Shown: positions 26,174-37,757, numbered from the stretch's first letter. The stretch: DNA of 64,000 nucleotides from QHXQ01 sp036389395 (GCA_036389395.1 DASVPY010000062.1:112407-176406); one strand, 5' to 3'. Numbers and translations: made by a program. The notes: generated by a model not told the origin, from the sequence alone.

Positions 26174-27823
26174 TTAATGCGGCGGCTCGTTGCGTAGCTC
26201 GCGGGCGGCGCGGGCGTGGAAGGCTTCGATGTCGGCGACGGTGCGCGGCAGGGCGGCGGACAGGTTGCGGTAGCCGTCCGCGGTCACGACCACGTCGTCC
26301 TCGATGCGGACGCCGATCCCTCTGTACTTCTCGAAGGCCGGGCGCACGGCGTCTTTGAACTTGCGCCACTCCGGCGTGTCGGGCAGGCGTTCGAGCGCGT
26401 CCTCCGCCAAGTACAGCCCCGGCTCGACGGTGAAGGTCATGCCCGGCTCAAGCCGGACAGGCCCGCCAACGTCGTGGACGCTCAGCCCGATGTAGTGCGA
26501 CGTGCCGTGCATGAACCAGAGGAAGTATTGGTTCGAGTTGCGGTCGGTGATGAGACCGAGACGCAGGAGACTGTCTTTGAGCGAGTCGAGCGCGGCGTTG
26601 TGTATTTCGGCGAAGGTCGCGCCGGGCTTGACGGCGGCGAGGGCGCGCTCCTGCGCGGCGAGCACGGCGTTGTAGATGTCGGCCTGGGCCGGCGTGAAGC
26701 GGCCGTTCACGGGGAAGGTGCGCGTCACGTCCGCCGACAGGTGTTCGTACTCCGCGCCCACGTCCATCAGGACGAGTTGACCGGCCGCGCAAGGGGCCTG
26801 CGAGGCTTCGTAGTGCAGCGTCGTCGCGCTCGCGCCGCAGGCGACGATGTTGGGGTAGCCCCAGTTGTCTGCGTTGCGCCGCTTGAAGGTGTAGTCCACC
26901 TCCGCCTCGATCTCGTACTCCCAGGCCGCGCGCGCGGCCGCCGCTTGCGCCCGCTCGTGCGCCTCGACGCTGATGTCAACGGCGTGCTGCAACCAGCGCA
27001 GCTCCAGCGGCGACTTCCGCAGACGCAGGTCTGTGAAGACGGGCCACGCGCTCTTGACGTTGAAGCCCGAACCGGGCTTCGCCCACTCGGCGGCGAACTC
27101 GTGCTCGCGCCGGAACTCCGCACTCACGCCGCGCCCGCCCGTGGACAAGAGGTAGAGCGTCGCCGCGCCCTGCTCCATCGCCTTGAACAAGCCCTCGAAA
27201 CCTTGCATGCCGCTCGCGGCGGGCGGCGCGCTCACCTGCGCGGCCGCGTTCGTGTTGTTTGTTGGTTGCGCGCCGGTCGAGAGCAGGATCGCTTCGGGCT
27301 TGGGCCGGTAGGCGCGGCGCTCGCGCAGGGCTTGGGTGAAGGCGTCGAACTCGCGCGCGTCCCAGATTTCGGTGACGCCGGAGACGGCGCGCGCCTCGGC
27401 GGGGCTGTACATGTGCCCCGTCCAGGTCTCGGCGTTGGGGTCGCGGCGCGGGAGGAAGAGTATCTCCGGCGTCGCGGCGTTGCCCGGCAGCAGGACGAGC
27501 GTCGCGCCGGGCTGGCGGAGTTGCGTCAGGTAGTAGAGGTTGTTCTCCTGCCGGAACTCGTAGTCTGTGTCGCCCGCGTAGACGCGCGGCTCGCCGCTGA
27601 ACAGCACCAGCACGCCCTTCGGCCCGACCCGCTCGGCCACGCGCGCGCGCCGCGCCGCCAACTCCGCGCGCCGCTCGTCGTCGTTGACCACCGGCGCGGG
27701 CGGCGCGACGCTAATCAGCGGCGCGACCGGCTCGTCACCACGAACGACCGGCGCGAGCGACAGACACAACAACGCCGCGCACGCGACCCGCCGCCAACGC
27801 CTCGCTGAAACAGACAACGCCAC
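26174..27823 (-). CDS. Xaa-Pro aminopeptidase (M24B), exported
   Basis: About 549 aa. A signal peptide (RRVACAALLCLSLAPVVRGDE) precedes the N-terminal creatinase-like domain (LFSGEPRVYAGDTDYEFRQENNLYYLTQL) and the pita-bread catalytic domain. Metal ligands are seen in LVLMDVGAEYEHLSADVTRTFPVNG (two aspartates), HGTSHYIGLSVHDVGG (His) and two glutamates (TVEPGLY and GVRIEDDVVVT). The enzyme removes an N-terminal residue in front of proline. It starts 12 bp after the gamma-glutamyltransferase stop; AAGGAG sits there, giving GTG 27823 or TTG 27817 as start. The two exported peptidases form an operon, likely for peptide scavenging. Confidence 0.9.
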   Translation of the reverse strand: MALSVSARRWRRVACAALLCLSLAPVVRGDEPVAPLISVAPPAPVVNDDERRAELAARRARVAERVGPKGVLVLFSGEPRVYAGDTDYEFRQENNLYYLTQLRQPGATLVLLPGNAATPEILFLPRRDPNAETWTGHMYSPAEARAVSGVTEIWDAREFDAFTQALRERRAYRPKPEAILLSTGAQPTNNTNAAAQVSAPPAASGMQGFEGLFKAMEQGAATLYLLSTGGRGVSAEFRREHEFAAEWAKPGSGFNVKSAWPVFTDLRLRKSPLELRWLQHAVDISVEAHERAQAAAARAAWEYEIEAEVDYTFKRRNADNWGYPNIVACGASATTLHYEASQAPCAAGQLVLMDVGAEYEHLSADVTRTFPVNGRFTPAQADIYNAVLAAQERALAAVKPGATFAEIHNAALDSLKDSLLRLGLITDRNSNQYFLWFMHGTSHYIGLSVHDVGGPVRLEPGMTFTVEPGLYLAEDALERLPDTPEWRKFKDAVRPAFEKYRGIGVRIEDDVVVTADGYRNLSAALPRTVADIEAFHARAARELRNEPPH

Positions 27824-27834
27824 ACTCCTTGCCT

Positions 27835-29577
27835 TTAATACCCGGCCGGCGCGCCCTCGTTGCGCGGGTCGCTCGCGCCGAGGCGGACGCCGGTCTTCTC
27901 TTCGATCATGATGCCCTGCGCGTCGCCCATGTAGCGCGGCTTGGTGACGAGCTTGTGCCCGCGCCCCGTGAGCGCCCGCTGCGTGTCGAGCGCGAGACCG
28001 AGCGGCTCGTAGACCAACTCGTCCGGCAGCCATTGGTGATGAATGCGCGGCGCGTCTATCGCCTGCTGGATGCTCATGTCGTAGTCCACTACGTTCGTGA
28101 TGACTTGCAGGACGGTGTTGATGATGGTCGGGCCGCCGGGCGAGCCGATGGTGAACCAGAGCGAGCCGTCCTTGCGCAGCACGAAGGTCGGCGTCATGGC
28201 CGAGAGCGGGCGCTTGCCGGGCCCGACCGCGTTCTTCTCGCCCTGGATCAGACCGAAGGCGTTCGGCGTGCCCGGCTTCGCGGCGAAGTCGTCCATCTCA
28301 TCGTTCATGAGCACGCCCGTCCCCTCCGCCACCACGCCTGAGCCGTAGCCGAGGTTGAGCGTGTAGGTGTTCGCCACGGCGTTGCCTTGCGCGTCCACGA
28401 CCGTGAAGTGCGTCGTCTCCTCGGACTCCGCGCCGGGCGGCCGGCCCGCCCGCACCTCGGCGCTGGTCGAGGCGCGCGCCGGGTCAATCGTCGCGCGCAA
28501 CCGCCCGGCGTACTGCTTATCAATGAGGCCGGCGACGGGCACGTGGACGAAGTCCGCGTCGCCCATGTACTCGGCGCGGTCGGCGAAGGCGCGGCGCATC
28601 GCCTCGGTCATGATGTGGTAACGCTCGGACGAGAGCGCGGTCATCGCGCGCAGGTCGTAGCCTTCGAGGATGTTGAGCATCTCGATCAGCACTGCGCCGC
28701 CCGACGACGGCGGCGGCATCGAGATGACTTCGTAGCCGCGGTAGTTGGTGCGCAAGGGCGTGCGCTCCTTCGCCACGTAGTTCTTCAGATCGGTCAACGT
28801 CATCAAGCCGTTGTGGCGGCGCATGTCGGCGGCGATGAGTCGCGCGGTGCGGCCCTCGTAGAACTCGCGCGCGCCGCCGCGCTGCATCCGCGCGAAGGTC
28901 GCGGCCAACTCAGGCTGGCGCAGCACGTCGCCCTCGTTGAAGAAGCGGCCGTCGTTCGTGAAGATGCGGCGCGAGTCTCTGTAGCTGAGCAGGTTCTTCT
29001 CGTTGCGCAGCGAGCGCGCGAGGCCGTGGCTGAGGGGGAAGCCGCGCAGCGCGAGCCTGCGCGCCGGCTCGATCAACTGCGCCCAGGTGAGCCGGCCCGA
29101 GCCGTACTTGCGCAGCGCGAGCGCCATCCCGGCGGGCGTGCCCGGCACGCCGGCCGCGCGGTAGCCGACCGTGGACGAGCCTTCGCCTTCGATCAGGTTG
29201 CCGCGCTCGTCGAGGTACACGTCGCGGTGGGCCGCGGCCGGGGCCATCTCGCGGTAGTCAATCGCGGTCGTGCGGCCGTCGCGCAGGCGGATGAGCATGA
29301 AGCCGCCGCCGCCGAGGTTGCCGGCGGGCGGGTAGACGACGGCGAGCGCGAAGGCGACCGCGATGGCGGCGTCCACGGCGTTGCCACCGCGGCGGAGCAC
29401 GTCCACGCCGACCTCGGACGCGAGCCGGCTCGTCGAGGCCGCCATGCCGTGCGGCGCGCGCACCGGCTGGCGCGAAGCGGCCGCCGCCGGGCGCACCGGA
29501 TCAACGCGCGGCGCGAACGGCGCGACCAAGGTCATGAGCGTTAGGAGCAACGCGAGGGCGGTGCGCTTGGCTGACAT
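27835..29577 (-). CDS. ggt: Gamma-glutamyltransferase (Ntn hydrolase)
   Basis: A 580-aa precursor exported by a signal peptide (TALALLLTLMTLVAPFAP). The family signature is complete: GGNAVDAAIAVAFALAVVYP near the N-terminus, and the autocleavage site with catalytic T388 in SEETTHFTVVDAQGNAVANTYT, then GYGSGVV and LMNDEMDDF, and KRPLSAMTPT. The proenzyme would split before T388 into two chains and act on glutathione and other gamma-glutamyl peptides in the periplasm. The ATG at 29577 is chosen; the longer frame runs into the repeat upstream. Confidence 0.95.
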   Translation of the reverse strand: MSAKRTALALLLTLMTLVAPFAPRVDPVRPAAAASRQPVRAPHGMAASTSRLASEVGVDVLRRGGNAVDAAIAVAFALAVVYPPAGNLGGGGFMLIRLRDGRTTAIDYREMAPAAAHRDVYLDERGNLIEGEGSSTVGYRAAGVPGTPAGMALALRKYGSGRLTWAQLIEPARRLALRGFPLSHGLARSLRNEKNLLSYRDSRRIFTNDGRFFNEGDVLRQPELAATFARMQRGGAREFYEGRTARLIAADMRRHNGLMTLTDLKNYVAKERTPLRTNYRGYEVISMPPPSSGGAVLIEMLNILEGYDLRAMTALSSERYHIMTEAMRRAFADRAEYMGDADFVHVPVAGLIDKQYAGRLRATIDPARASTSAEVRAGRPPGAESEETTHFTVVDAQGNAVANTYTLNLGYGSGVVAEGTGVLMNDEMDDFAAKPGTPNAFGLIQGEKNAVGPGKRPLSAMTPTFVLRKDGSLWFTIGSPGGPTIINTVLQVITNVVDYDMSIQQAIDAPRIHHQWLPDELVYEPLGLALDTQRALTGRGHKLVTKPRYMGDAQGIMIEEKTGVRLGASDPRNEGAPAGY

Positions 29578-29633
29578 GGTTTTCTCTCTGTTTCGTTCTG
29601 AAGCTTTAGTCGAATGTAGGGTATGGCGCGCCG

Positions 29634-29728
29634 CACCACAGAGACACGGAGGACACGGAGGATGCACGGAGCCTTGAATGCCGTCCGAGCCTCCGTGCAT
29701 CCTCGGTGACCTCTGTGCCTCTGTGGTG
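29634..29728. repeat. Inverted repeat of the CACAGAGACACGGAGG type
   Basis: Left arm CACCACAGAGACACGGAGG (29634 on) and right arm ending CTCTGTGCCTCTGTGGTG (29728) pair over about 38 bp with small mismatches. It lies between ggt and the M20 peptidase gene, both on the minus strand, so it could terminate the M20/racemase operon. Confidence 0.85.
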
Positions 29729-29772
29729 CATCGCCGGGTACGACAAACTCAACTCAGTCTCAATAACCCAAC

Positions 29773-30945
29773 TCACAGCGTCGCGATCAGGGCGGCGAGC
29801 AGCGCGGCGCGGGGCGCGATGTCGGCGGCGACGACGTGTTCGTGGTCGGCGTGCGCGCCGTCGCCCGCGACGCCGAGGCCGTCGAGCACGGCGGCGCAGA
29901 CGGCGGCCGCGAAGTTGCCGTCAGACGCGCCGCCGACCTGCGTCTCGCCCAACTCGTAGTCGAGCAAGGCGGCGACCCGGCGCGCGCGTTCGTAGAGTGC
30001 CGCGACCTCGCGCGTGCGCTCAAGCGGCGGGCGGTTGATGCCGCCCGTGATCGTCAGGCGCGTGCGCTCGTCGAACGGGCGCGCGCCTTTGATGGCTTCG
30101 TCGAGCCGTGCGCCGGCCGCGTTCGTCGTGAAGCGCACGTCGATCTCGGCGCGCGCCTCGGCCGCCACGACGTTCGAGCGCGTGCCGCCCGCGACGACGC
30201 CGACGTTGACCGTCGTGCCCGCGCCGAAGTCGGTCAGTGCGTGCAGACGCTCGATCTGTCGGGCCAGTTCGAGGATCGCGCTGACGCCCTTCTCAGGGTC
30301 GAGACCGGCGTGCGCGGCGCGGCCTGTGACCGCGAGCGTGTACATCCCCGTGCCCTTGCGCCCGGTCTTGACGCGCCCGCCCGCCGCCGAAGGTTCGAGC
30401 ACGAGGACGTGCGCGGCGCGCGCCGCCTCCGCTTCGACCAGCGCGCGCCCCGTGTTGCTGCCGGCCTCTTCGTCGCACGTCAGCAGCAGCACGACGGGGC
30501 GCGGCGGGCGCAAAGCGACGGCGGCGCAGGCGTCGAGCGCCGCGAGCGCGAGCGCGCAGTTGACCTTCATGTCGAAGATGCCGGGGCCGTAGACGCGCCC
30601 CTCGCTTTCGCGCCAAGGGCGGGCGGCGAGCGAGCCGCGCGGGTGGACGGTGTCTGTGTGACCGAGCAGGAGCGTGGTGCGCGCCGCGCGCGGCGCGTCG
30701 GCGTAGAGCTGCACGCGCAGGTGTTCGCCGTAGCCCGCGACGGGCAGACGTTCGACCGCCGTCATGCCTGACAGGCGGCGCGCGGCGTCGGCGAGCAGCG
30801 CGACGACGGCGCGGCTGCCGGCCTCGTCGCCCGACGGCGACTCGGTCTCGACGAGTGCGCGCGTGAGCGCGAGCACGTCCGCGTGCCGGCGCGCCAGTTC
30901 CGCGCGCAGGGCGGCGGCGTGCTCGTGGCTCAACTCTGCGGTCAT
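29773..30945 (-). CDS. M20 family zinc peptidase/amidohydrolase (CPG2-like)
   Basis: A 390-aa cytoplasmic protein. Co-catalytic zinc ligands are visible in LLLGHTDTVHP (His and Asp), the bridging Asp in GPGIFDMKVN, the general base Glu in LTCDEEAGS, and a late His near DGAHADHEHVV. The lid domain carries TGRAAHAGLDPEKGVSA. M20A enzymes split terminal amide bonds of N-acyl amino acids or peptides. It follows the enolase-superfamily gene by only 17 bp in the same direction. In Geobacillus-type pathways an M20 desuccinylase works with an N-succinylamino acid racemase, so this enzyme may remove the acyl group after racemisation. Confidence 0.88.
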   Translation of the reverse strand: MTAELSHEHAAALRAELARRHADVLALTRALVETESPSGDEAGSRAVVALLADAARRLSGMTAVERLPVAGYGEHLRVQLYADAPRAARTTLLLGHTDTVHPRGSLAARPWRESEGRVYGPGIFDMKVNCALALAALDACAAVALRPPRPVVLLLTCDEEAGSNTGRALVEAEAARAAHVLVLEPSAAGGRVKTGRKGTGMYTLAVTGRAAHAGLDPEKGVSAILELARQIERLHALTDFGAGTTVNVGVVAGGTRSNVVAAEARAEIDVRFTTNAAGARLDEAIKGARPFDERTRLTITGGINRPPLERTREVAALYERARRVAALLDYELGETQVGGASDGNFAAAVCAAVLDGLGVAGDGAHADHEHVVAADIAPRAALLAALIATL

Positions 30946-30962
30946 CAGTTCCCTTCTCGTGC

Positions 30963-32078
30963 TCAGGCGGCGGCGAAGCTCTCGCGGCGCACGGTCAGCG
31001 CCTCGACGCGCGCCTCGTTAACCTCGAAGCCCAAGCCCGGCGCGTCGGGCGCGTGGATCGTGCCGCGCGGCGTGACGGTGACGGGCGGCTCGATGATGTC
31101 TTCGGCCCAGTAGCGCGCGCTCGCCGTCACGTCGCCGGGCAGCGTGAAGCCGGCGAGCGTGGCCATGGCGATGTTATGCGCGCGCCCGACGCCCGACTCC
31201 AACATGCCGCCGCACCAGACGGGCACGCCGCGCTCGCGGCAGACGCGCTCGACCCGCTGCGCCTCCGCGTGCCCGCCGACGCGCCCCAGCTTCACGTTGA
31301 CGACGCGGCACGCGCCGAGTTCGATGGCGACGCGCGCGTCCGCGCCCGTACGGATCGACTCGTCGAGGCAGACGGGCGTCGCGATCTGGCGTTGCAGCGC
31401 GGCGTGGTCGTACATGTCGTCGTAGGCGAGCGGCTGTTCGACCATCATCAGGTCGTAATGATCAAGGGCCTGGAAGAGCGGCGCGTCGGCGAGCGTGTAG
31501 GCGGAGTTGGCGTCCACCATCAACTGAATGTCGGGGAAGCGCGCGCGCACGCGCTCGACGATCTTCGCGTCCCAGCCCGGCTTGATTTTGATCTTGATGC
31601 GCTGGTAGCCGGCCGCCAACTCCGTCTCGATCTTGTCGAGCAGAGCTTCGGGCGTGTCCTGTATGCCGATGGAGACGCCGGAGGCGATCTCGCGCCGCGT
31701 GCCGCCGAGCAGCCGCCAGAGGGGCACGCCCGCGCGGCGCGCGGCCAAGTCCCAGCACGCGGTCTCAAGCGTCGCCTTCGCCATGCGGTTGCCGCGCACG
31801 CGGCGCATGAGCGCGCAGGCGTCGCCCGGCGCACTCAGTTCCTGCCCCAACAGCATCGGCGCGAGGAACGTAGTCAGCACGACCCACGCGCTCTCCGTCC
31901 ACTCCTCGCAGTAGAAAGGGCCTTCGCCCGCGGTACACTCGCCCCAGCCTGCCGCGCCCGCCTCGTCGCGCACGCGCGCGAGCAGAATCCGCCGCTCGTA
32001 GGTGCGCCCGAAACTGGTCTCGAAGAAGTGGACGAGCGGCAGGCGCAGCTCCCGCAGCTCGATGGATGTGATCCTCAA
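30963..32078 (-). CDS. Enolase-superfamily o-succinylbenzoate synthase / N-succinylamino acid racemase
   Basis: About 371 aa. The muconate-lactonising-enzyme subgroup motifs are clear: KIKIKPG with the KxK acid/base, metal ligands in MVDANSAY (Asp), MVEQPL (Glu) and LDESI (Asp), and the second lysine in VNVKLGRVGG. Overall text matches the NSAR/OSBS family (the MenC of Gram-positive type). No other menaquinone genes are nearby, whereas an M20 hydrolase follows directly, so an amino acid racemase role is as likely as MenC. The frame opens at an ATG (32123) inside a repeat; the TTG at 32078, followed by LRITSIELRELRLPL, is the natural family start. Confidence 0.85.
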   Translation of the reverse strand: MRITSIELRELRLPLVHFFETSFGRTYERRILLARVRDEAGAAGWGECTAGEGPFYCEEWTESAWVVLTTFLAPMLLGQELSAPGDACALMRRVRGNRMAKATLETACWDLAARRAGVPLWRLLGGTRREIASGVSIGIQDTPEALLDKIETELAAGYQRIKIKIKPGWDAKIVERVRARFPDIQLMVDANSAYTLADAPLFQALDHYDLMMVEQPLAYDDMYDHAALQRQIATPVCLDESIRTGADARVAIELGACRVVNVKLGRVGGHAEAQRVERVCRERGVPVWCGGMLESGVGRAHNIAMATLAGFTLPGDVTASARYWAEDIIEPPVTVTPRGTIHAPDAPGLGFEVNEARVEALTVRRESFAAA

Positions 32079-32117
32079 CTGTGCAAGACTCCCGTGGCGG
32101 CTATTATGACCGGAAAA

Positions 32118-32191
32118 GTTCAAGGTTCAAAGTTCAACGTTCAAGGTTGGCCGTGTGCCGAACCTTGAACGTTGAACTTTGAACCTTGAAC
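32118..32191. repeat. Inverted heptamer array (GTTCAAN / GAACNTT) after the suf operon
   Basis: Four 7-bp units of the form GTTCAAN, a GTTGGCC-GTGT-GCCGAAC centre, and four units of the complement make one long hairpin. The word is the same as at 2047-2120, and even the order of variants (AAG, AAA, AAC, AAG) is mirrored. It follows the stop of sufU by six bases and is a likely operon terminator. Confidence 0.9.
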
Positions 32192-32196
32192 TTTTT

Positions 32197-32685
32197 TCAG
32201 CCCGACACTTGCTCGGTCGTGATGTCGGGGCCGAGGTTTTCGGTCGTGACCGCGCCCTCGCCGTGCAGCGCCGCGTGGAGCGTGTGCCAGGCGAGGCTGG
32301 CGCACTTGACGCGCGCGGGAAACTCGCGCACGCCCGCGAAGATGGTGAGCCGGCCCAACTGGTGCGGCACGCGCGCCTCGTCCAGTTCGCCCAAGACCAT
32401 GCGGTGGAACTCGTCGAACAAGACTTCGACCTCGGCGCGCGTCCGGCCCTTCACGGCCTGCGTCATCATGCTGGCGGACGCCTTCGAGATGGCGCAGCCC
32501 GTGCCCTCGAAGCGCACGTCGCGGATCGTGTCGTCTTCGACCGCGAGGTAGACGTGGAGCTGATCGCCGCAGAGCGGGTTCACGCCCTCGGCGTCGCGGT
32601 TCGCGCCTTCGAGCCGGCCGAAGTTGCGCGGCTTCTTGTTGTGGTCGAGGATGACCTGCTGGTAGAGATCGCTCAGTTCCGACAC
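32197..32685 (-). CDS. sufU: Fe-S cluster assembly protein SufU
   Basis: A 162-aa U-type protein. The three zinc/Fe-S cysteines of the family are present in VNPLCGDQLHVYL, FEGTGCAISKASASMM and VKCASLAWHTL, and the N-terminus LSDLYQQVILDHNKKPRNFG is diagnostic. SufU accepts sulfur from the cysteine desulfurase SufS. Last gene of the suf operon, starting just one base after the sufS stop. Confidence 0.95.
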   Translation of the reverse strand: MSELSDLYQQVILDHNKKPRNFGRLEGANRDAEGVNPLCGDQLHVYLAVEDDTIRDVRFEGTGCAISKASASMMTQAVKGRTRAEVEVLFDEFHRMVLGELDEARVPHQLGRLTIFAGVREFPARVKCASLAWHTLHAALHGEGAVTTENLGPDITTEQVSG

Positions 32686-32686
32686 T

Positions 32687-33955
32687 TTAACTAAACACCT
32701 CGATCACTTTCTCGACGGCCGCGACGAGGCGATCAACTTCTTCCTTCGTGTTGTAGAAGGCGAAGGAGGCGCGGGCGGTGGCGGGCACTTTGAAGCGCTG
32801 CATGACGGGCTGCGCGCAGTGGTGCCCGGCCCTGATAGCGATGCCCTCTTGATCGAGGATCGTGCCTACGTCGTGCGGGTGTACGTCTTCGACGACGAAC
32901 GAGAGCGCGCCCGCCTTGCGCCGCGCTGTGCCGACGATGCGGACGCCTTTGACCGCGGCGAGGCGCTCGGTCGCGTAAGCGAGCAACTCCTGCTCGTAGG
33001 CGTGCGCGGCGGCGCGGTCGAGCGAGTTCAGGTAGTCAATCGCCGCGCCGAGGCCGATCTGCGAGGCGATGGCGGGCGTGCCGGCCTCGAACTTGTTGGG
33101 CAGCCCCGCGTAGGTGGTCTTCTCGAAAGTGACGGTGCGGATCATGTCGCCGCCGCCCATGAACGGGTTCATGCGTTCGAGGATTTCCGCGCGGCCGTAG
33201 AGGACGCCGCTGCCCGTGGGCGCGAACATCTTGTGCCCGGAGACGGTGTAGAAGTCGCAGCCCAAATCCTGCACGTCAATCGTGAGATGGGGCGCGCCCT
33301 GCGCGCCGTCCACGAGCACGGGCACGCCCTGCTTGTGCGCGCGCGCGACGATCTCCTTGACGGGGTTGATCGTGCCGAGCGCGTTCGAGACGTGCATGAC
33401 GGCGACGAGCCGCGTGCGCTCGCTCAAGAGCGCCTCGTACTCGTCGAGCAGCAACTCGCCCGCGTCGTTGACGGGGATGACGCGCAAGCGCGCGCCCTTC
33501 TCCTCGCAGAGCATCTGCCAGGGGACGATGTTAGCGTGGTGTTCGAGCGCGGAGATGACGATCTCGTCGCCCGCCTGGACGAACTTGCGCCCGTAGCCGT
33601 GCATGACGAGGTTGATGCCCTCGGTCGTGCCGCGCGTGAAGATGCACTCGCGCGCCTCGCGGGCGTTGAGGAAGCGGCGCACCTTCTCGCGCGCGCCCTC
33701 GTAAGCCGTGGTCGCGCGCTGGCTCAGGTAGTGCACGCCGCGGTGTATGTTCGAGTGCTCTTCGCGCAGGTAGCGCGCGCCGCGCTCGATGACGACCTGC
33801 GGCACTTGGGCCGACGCCGCGTTGTCCAGATAGACGAGCGGCTTGCCGTTCACCGTCTGCGCCAGCACGGGGAAATCCCGCCGCACGCGCGCCACGTCCC
33901 ACGCCGCCGCGGCGGTCGCCCCTTCGGTCTCGATTGCTCTCTCGGTAGAAATCAT
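32687..33955 (-). CDS. sufS: Cysteine desulfurase SufS
   Basis: A 422-aa PLP enzyme of the group II desulfurases. Visible are the N-terminal LVYLDNAASAQVPQVV, the histidine stack in SALEHHANIVPWQ, the PLP aspartate in VLVDGAQGAPH, the Schiff-base lysine in YTVSGHKMFAPTGSG, and the C-terminal active-site Cys in RAGHHCAQPVM. It extracts sulfur from cysteine for the SufBCD scaffold and would pass it to SufU encoded next. The upstream gap to sufD is occupied by a heptamer repeat. Confidence 0.96.
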   Translation of the reverse strand: MISTERAIETEGATAAAAWDVARVRRDFPVLAQTVNGKPLVYLDNAASAQVPQVVIERGARYLREEHSNIHRGVHYLSQRATTAYEGAREKVRRFLNAREARECIFTRGTTEGINLVMHGYGRKFVQAGDEIVISALEHHANIVPWQMLCEEKGARLRVIPVNDAGELLLDEYEALLSERTRLVAVMHVSNALGTINPVKEIVARAHKQGVPVLVDGAQGAPHLTIDVQDLGCDFYTVSGHKMFAPTGSGVLYGRAEILERMNPFMGGGDMIRTVTFEKTTYAGLPNKFEAGTPAIASQIGLGAAIDYLNSLDRAAAHAYEQELLAYATERLAAVKGVRIVGTARRKAGALSFVVEDVHPHDVGTILDQEGIAIRAGHHCAQPVMQRFKVPATARASFAFYNTKEEVDRLVAAVEKVIEVFS

Positions 33956-33960
33956 AGTTA

Positions 33961-34071
33961 TAGCTGTTAGCGATTAGCTGTTAGCTTTTAGCTAAAACTG
34001 ATCCGCCGACCACAAAGTTTACGCCGAACCTTTCTACGGCCCGGACAGGGAAAGCTAACAGCTAACAGCTT
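33961..34071. repeat. Inverted heptamer repeat (TAGCTGT / AGCTAAC) between sufD and sufS
   Basis: The left arm has five 7-bp words starting with TAG (TAGCTGT, TAGCGAT, TAGCTGT, TAGCTTT, TAGCTAA). The right arm has AGCTAAC twice plus AGCTT. They are separated by about 55 bp. The repeat interrupts an otherwise tight operon. Confidence 0.85.
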
Positions 34072-34072
34072 C

Positions 34073-35436
34073 TCATGCCTCAAGGCGCGCGCGCAGCCGG
34101 TTGAGGATCGCCTCGTCGAGCTGCGCTTTGATCGAAGGGAGCTTGATCTTTTCGACCAGCTCTTCGGCGAAGCCGTAGGTCAGCAGGTTGCGCGCCAGCT
34201 CCGGGTGCAGCCCGCGGCTCAGGAGGTAGAACAACTCCTCCTCTTCGAGTTGCCCGACGGTCGCGCCGTGCGCGCACTTCACGTCGTCGTTGAAGATTTC
34301 GAGCTGCGGCTTGGCGTCCACGCGCGCCTCCGGCGAGAGCAGCAGGTTCTTGTTCGTCTGCCGCGCGTCGGTCTGCCGCGCGTCGCGGTGGACGAAGACC
34401 TTGCCGTTGAAGACGGCGCGCGCCTTGCCGTCGAGGATGCCCTTGTAAAGCTGCTGGCTCGTGCAGTGCGGCGCGACGTGATCGATCAGCGAGTGCGTGT
34501 CGGCGTGCTGCCCCGTGGCGACGAGGTAGAGGCCGTCCACGCGGCACTCCGCGCCCTCGTGCGCCAGCGCCACGCGGATGCCGTGGCGCGACAGACGCGC
34601 GCCGAGCGTGATGGTCGTCAGATCGTAGAAGCCGTAACGCTCTAGCTCGGCGTGCGTCGCGGCGACGTGAAACGCCTCGTCGTCCTCGCGCTGCACTTTG
34701 TAGTGTGTGACGCGCGCCGACTCGCCGACGAACACTTCGACCACCGCGTCTGTGACGTAAGCGCCGGGGCGCGTCGCCTCGTAGCTCTCGACGATGGTCG
34801 CGGCGCTCTCGCGCTCGGCAACGACGAGCACGCGCGGGAAGCTGAACGCCGGCCCGGCCGCCGGCTCGGCCAAGAACAGCAGGTGCAGCGGCGCGGTCAG
34901 TTGCACCCCTTTCGGCAGGTGGACGAACGCGCCGTGCGCCAGGAACGCCGTGTTGAGCGCGTTGAAGCCGTCCGCCTGTTCGTTCACCTGCGCGGCCCGC
35001 GCGAGGTGTTCGCGCACCAACGCCTCGTGCGGGCCGGCGAGCGCGTCGGCCAGATCGGCGACGAACGCGCCGGCCGGCAGCGCGTCGAGCGCGGACAAAT
35101 CGGGCCGGTAACGGCCGTTGACGAAGACAAGCCGGCTGCGCGCCGCCTCCGCGTACGCGCGCGCCGCGAGCGCGTGAGCCGCAGACTCGGCAGTCGCGTC
35201 GGCCGCCGGCTCGTCCGTCGTGCCGGCGAGCGTGAACGGGGCGCGCGCGACGGGCGCGACGTTCGTGTACTTCCAGTCCTCCTCGTCGGTCGTCGGGAAG
35301 CCGGTCTGCTCGAAGCGCGCGAACGCGTCGGCGCGCAGCCGGGTCAGCCAATCGGGCGCGCCCTGCGTCTGCGCGGCCTCGAACGCCGCCGCGTATGCGC
35401 TCTGTTCTTTGATCGCCTGTGCCATCGCGTTTGTCG

Positions 35437-35440
<4 letters not shown>
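34073..35440 (-). CDS. sufD: Fe-S cluster assembly protein SufD
   Basis: A 455-aa SufB/SufD-family beta-helix protein. Typical text: RFEQTGFPTTDEEDWKYTNVAP at the N-terminus, FVHLPKGVQLTAPLHLLFLAEP, the core histidine region, and SPEARVDAKPQLEIFNDDVKCAHGATVGQLEEEELFYLLSRG near the C-terminus. It forms the SufBC2D scaffold. Its start overlaps the sufC stop by four bases (ATGA), so the two are coupled. Confidence 0.95.
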
Positions 35441-36219
<779 letters not shown>

Positions 36220-36243
36220 GGTAAATTTTCTCCGAAAATTTAA

Positions 36244-36317
36244 GATGTCAGATGCCAGATGTCAGATGTCAGGAAGTCACAGCCACTGACATCTGACATC
36301 TGGCATCTGACATCTGC
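36244..36317. repeat. Inverted heptamer repeat (GATGTCA / CTGACAT) between sufB and sufC
   Basis: Four 7-bp units GATGYCA are followed after a 14-bp centre by four units of the complement (CTGACAT, CTGGCAT). Even the single variant unit is mirrored, which keeps the hairpin paired. It lies in the 100-bp gap between sufB and sufC. Confidence 0.9.
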
Positions 36318-36320
36318 TTT

Positions 36321-37757
<1,437 letters not shown>

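Noticed and set aside
27824..28033. N-terminal extension of the Xaa-Pro aminopeptidase
   Set aside because: It overlaps the end of ggt in another frame and would place about 70 shadow residues before the signal peptide.
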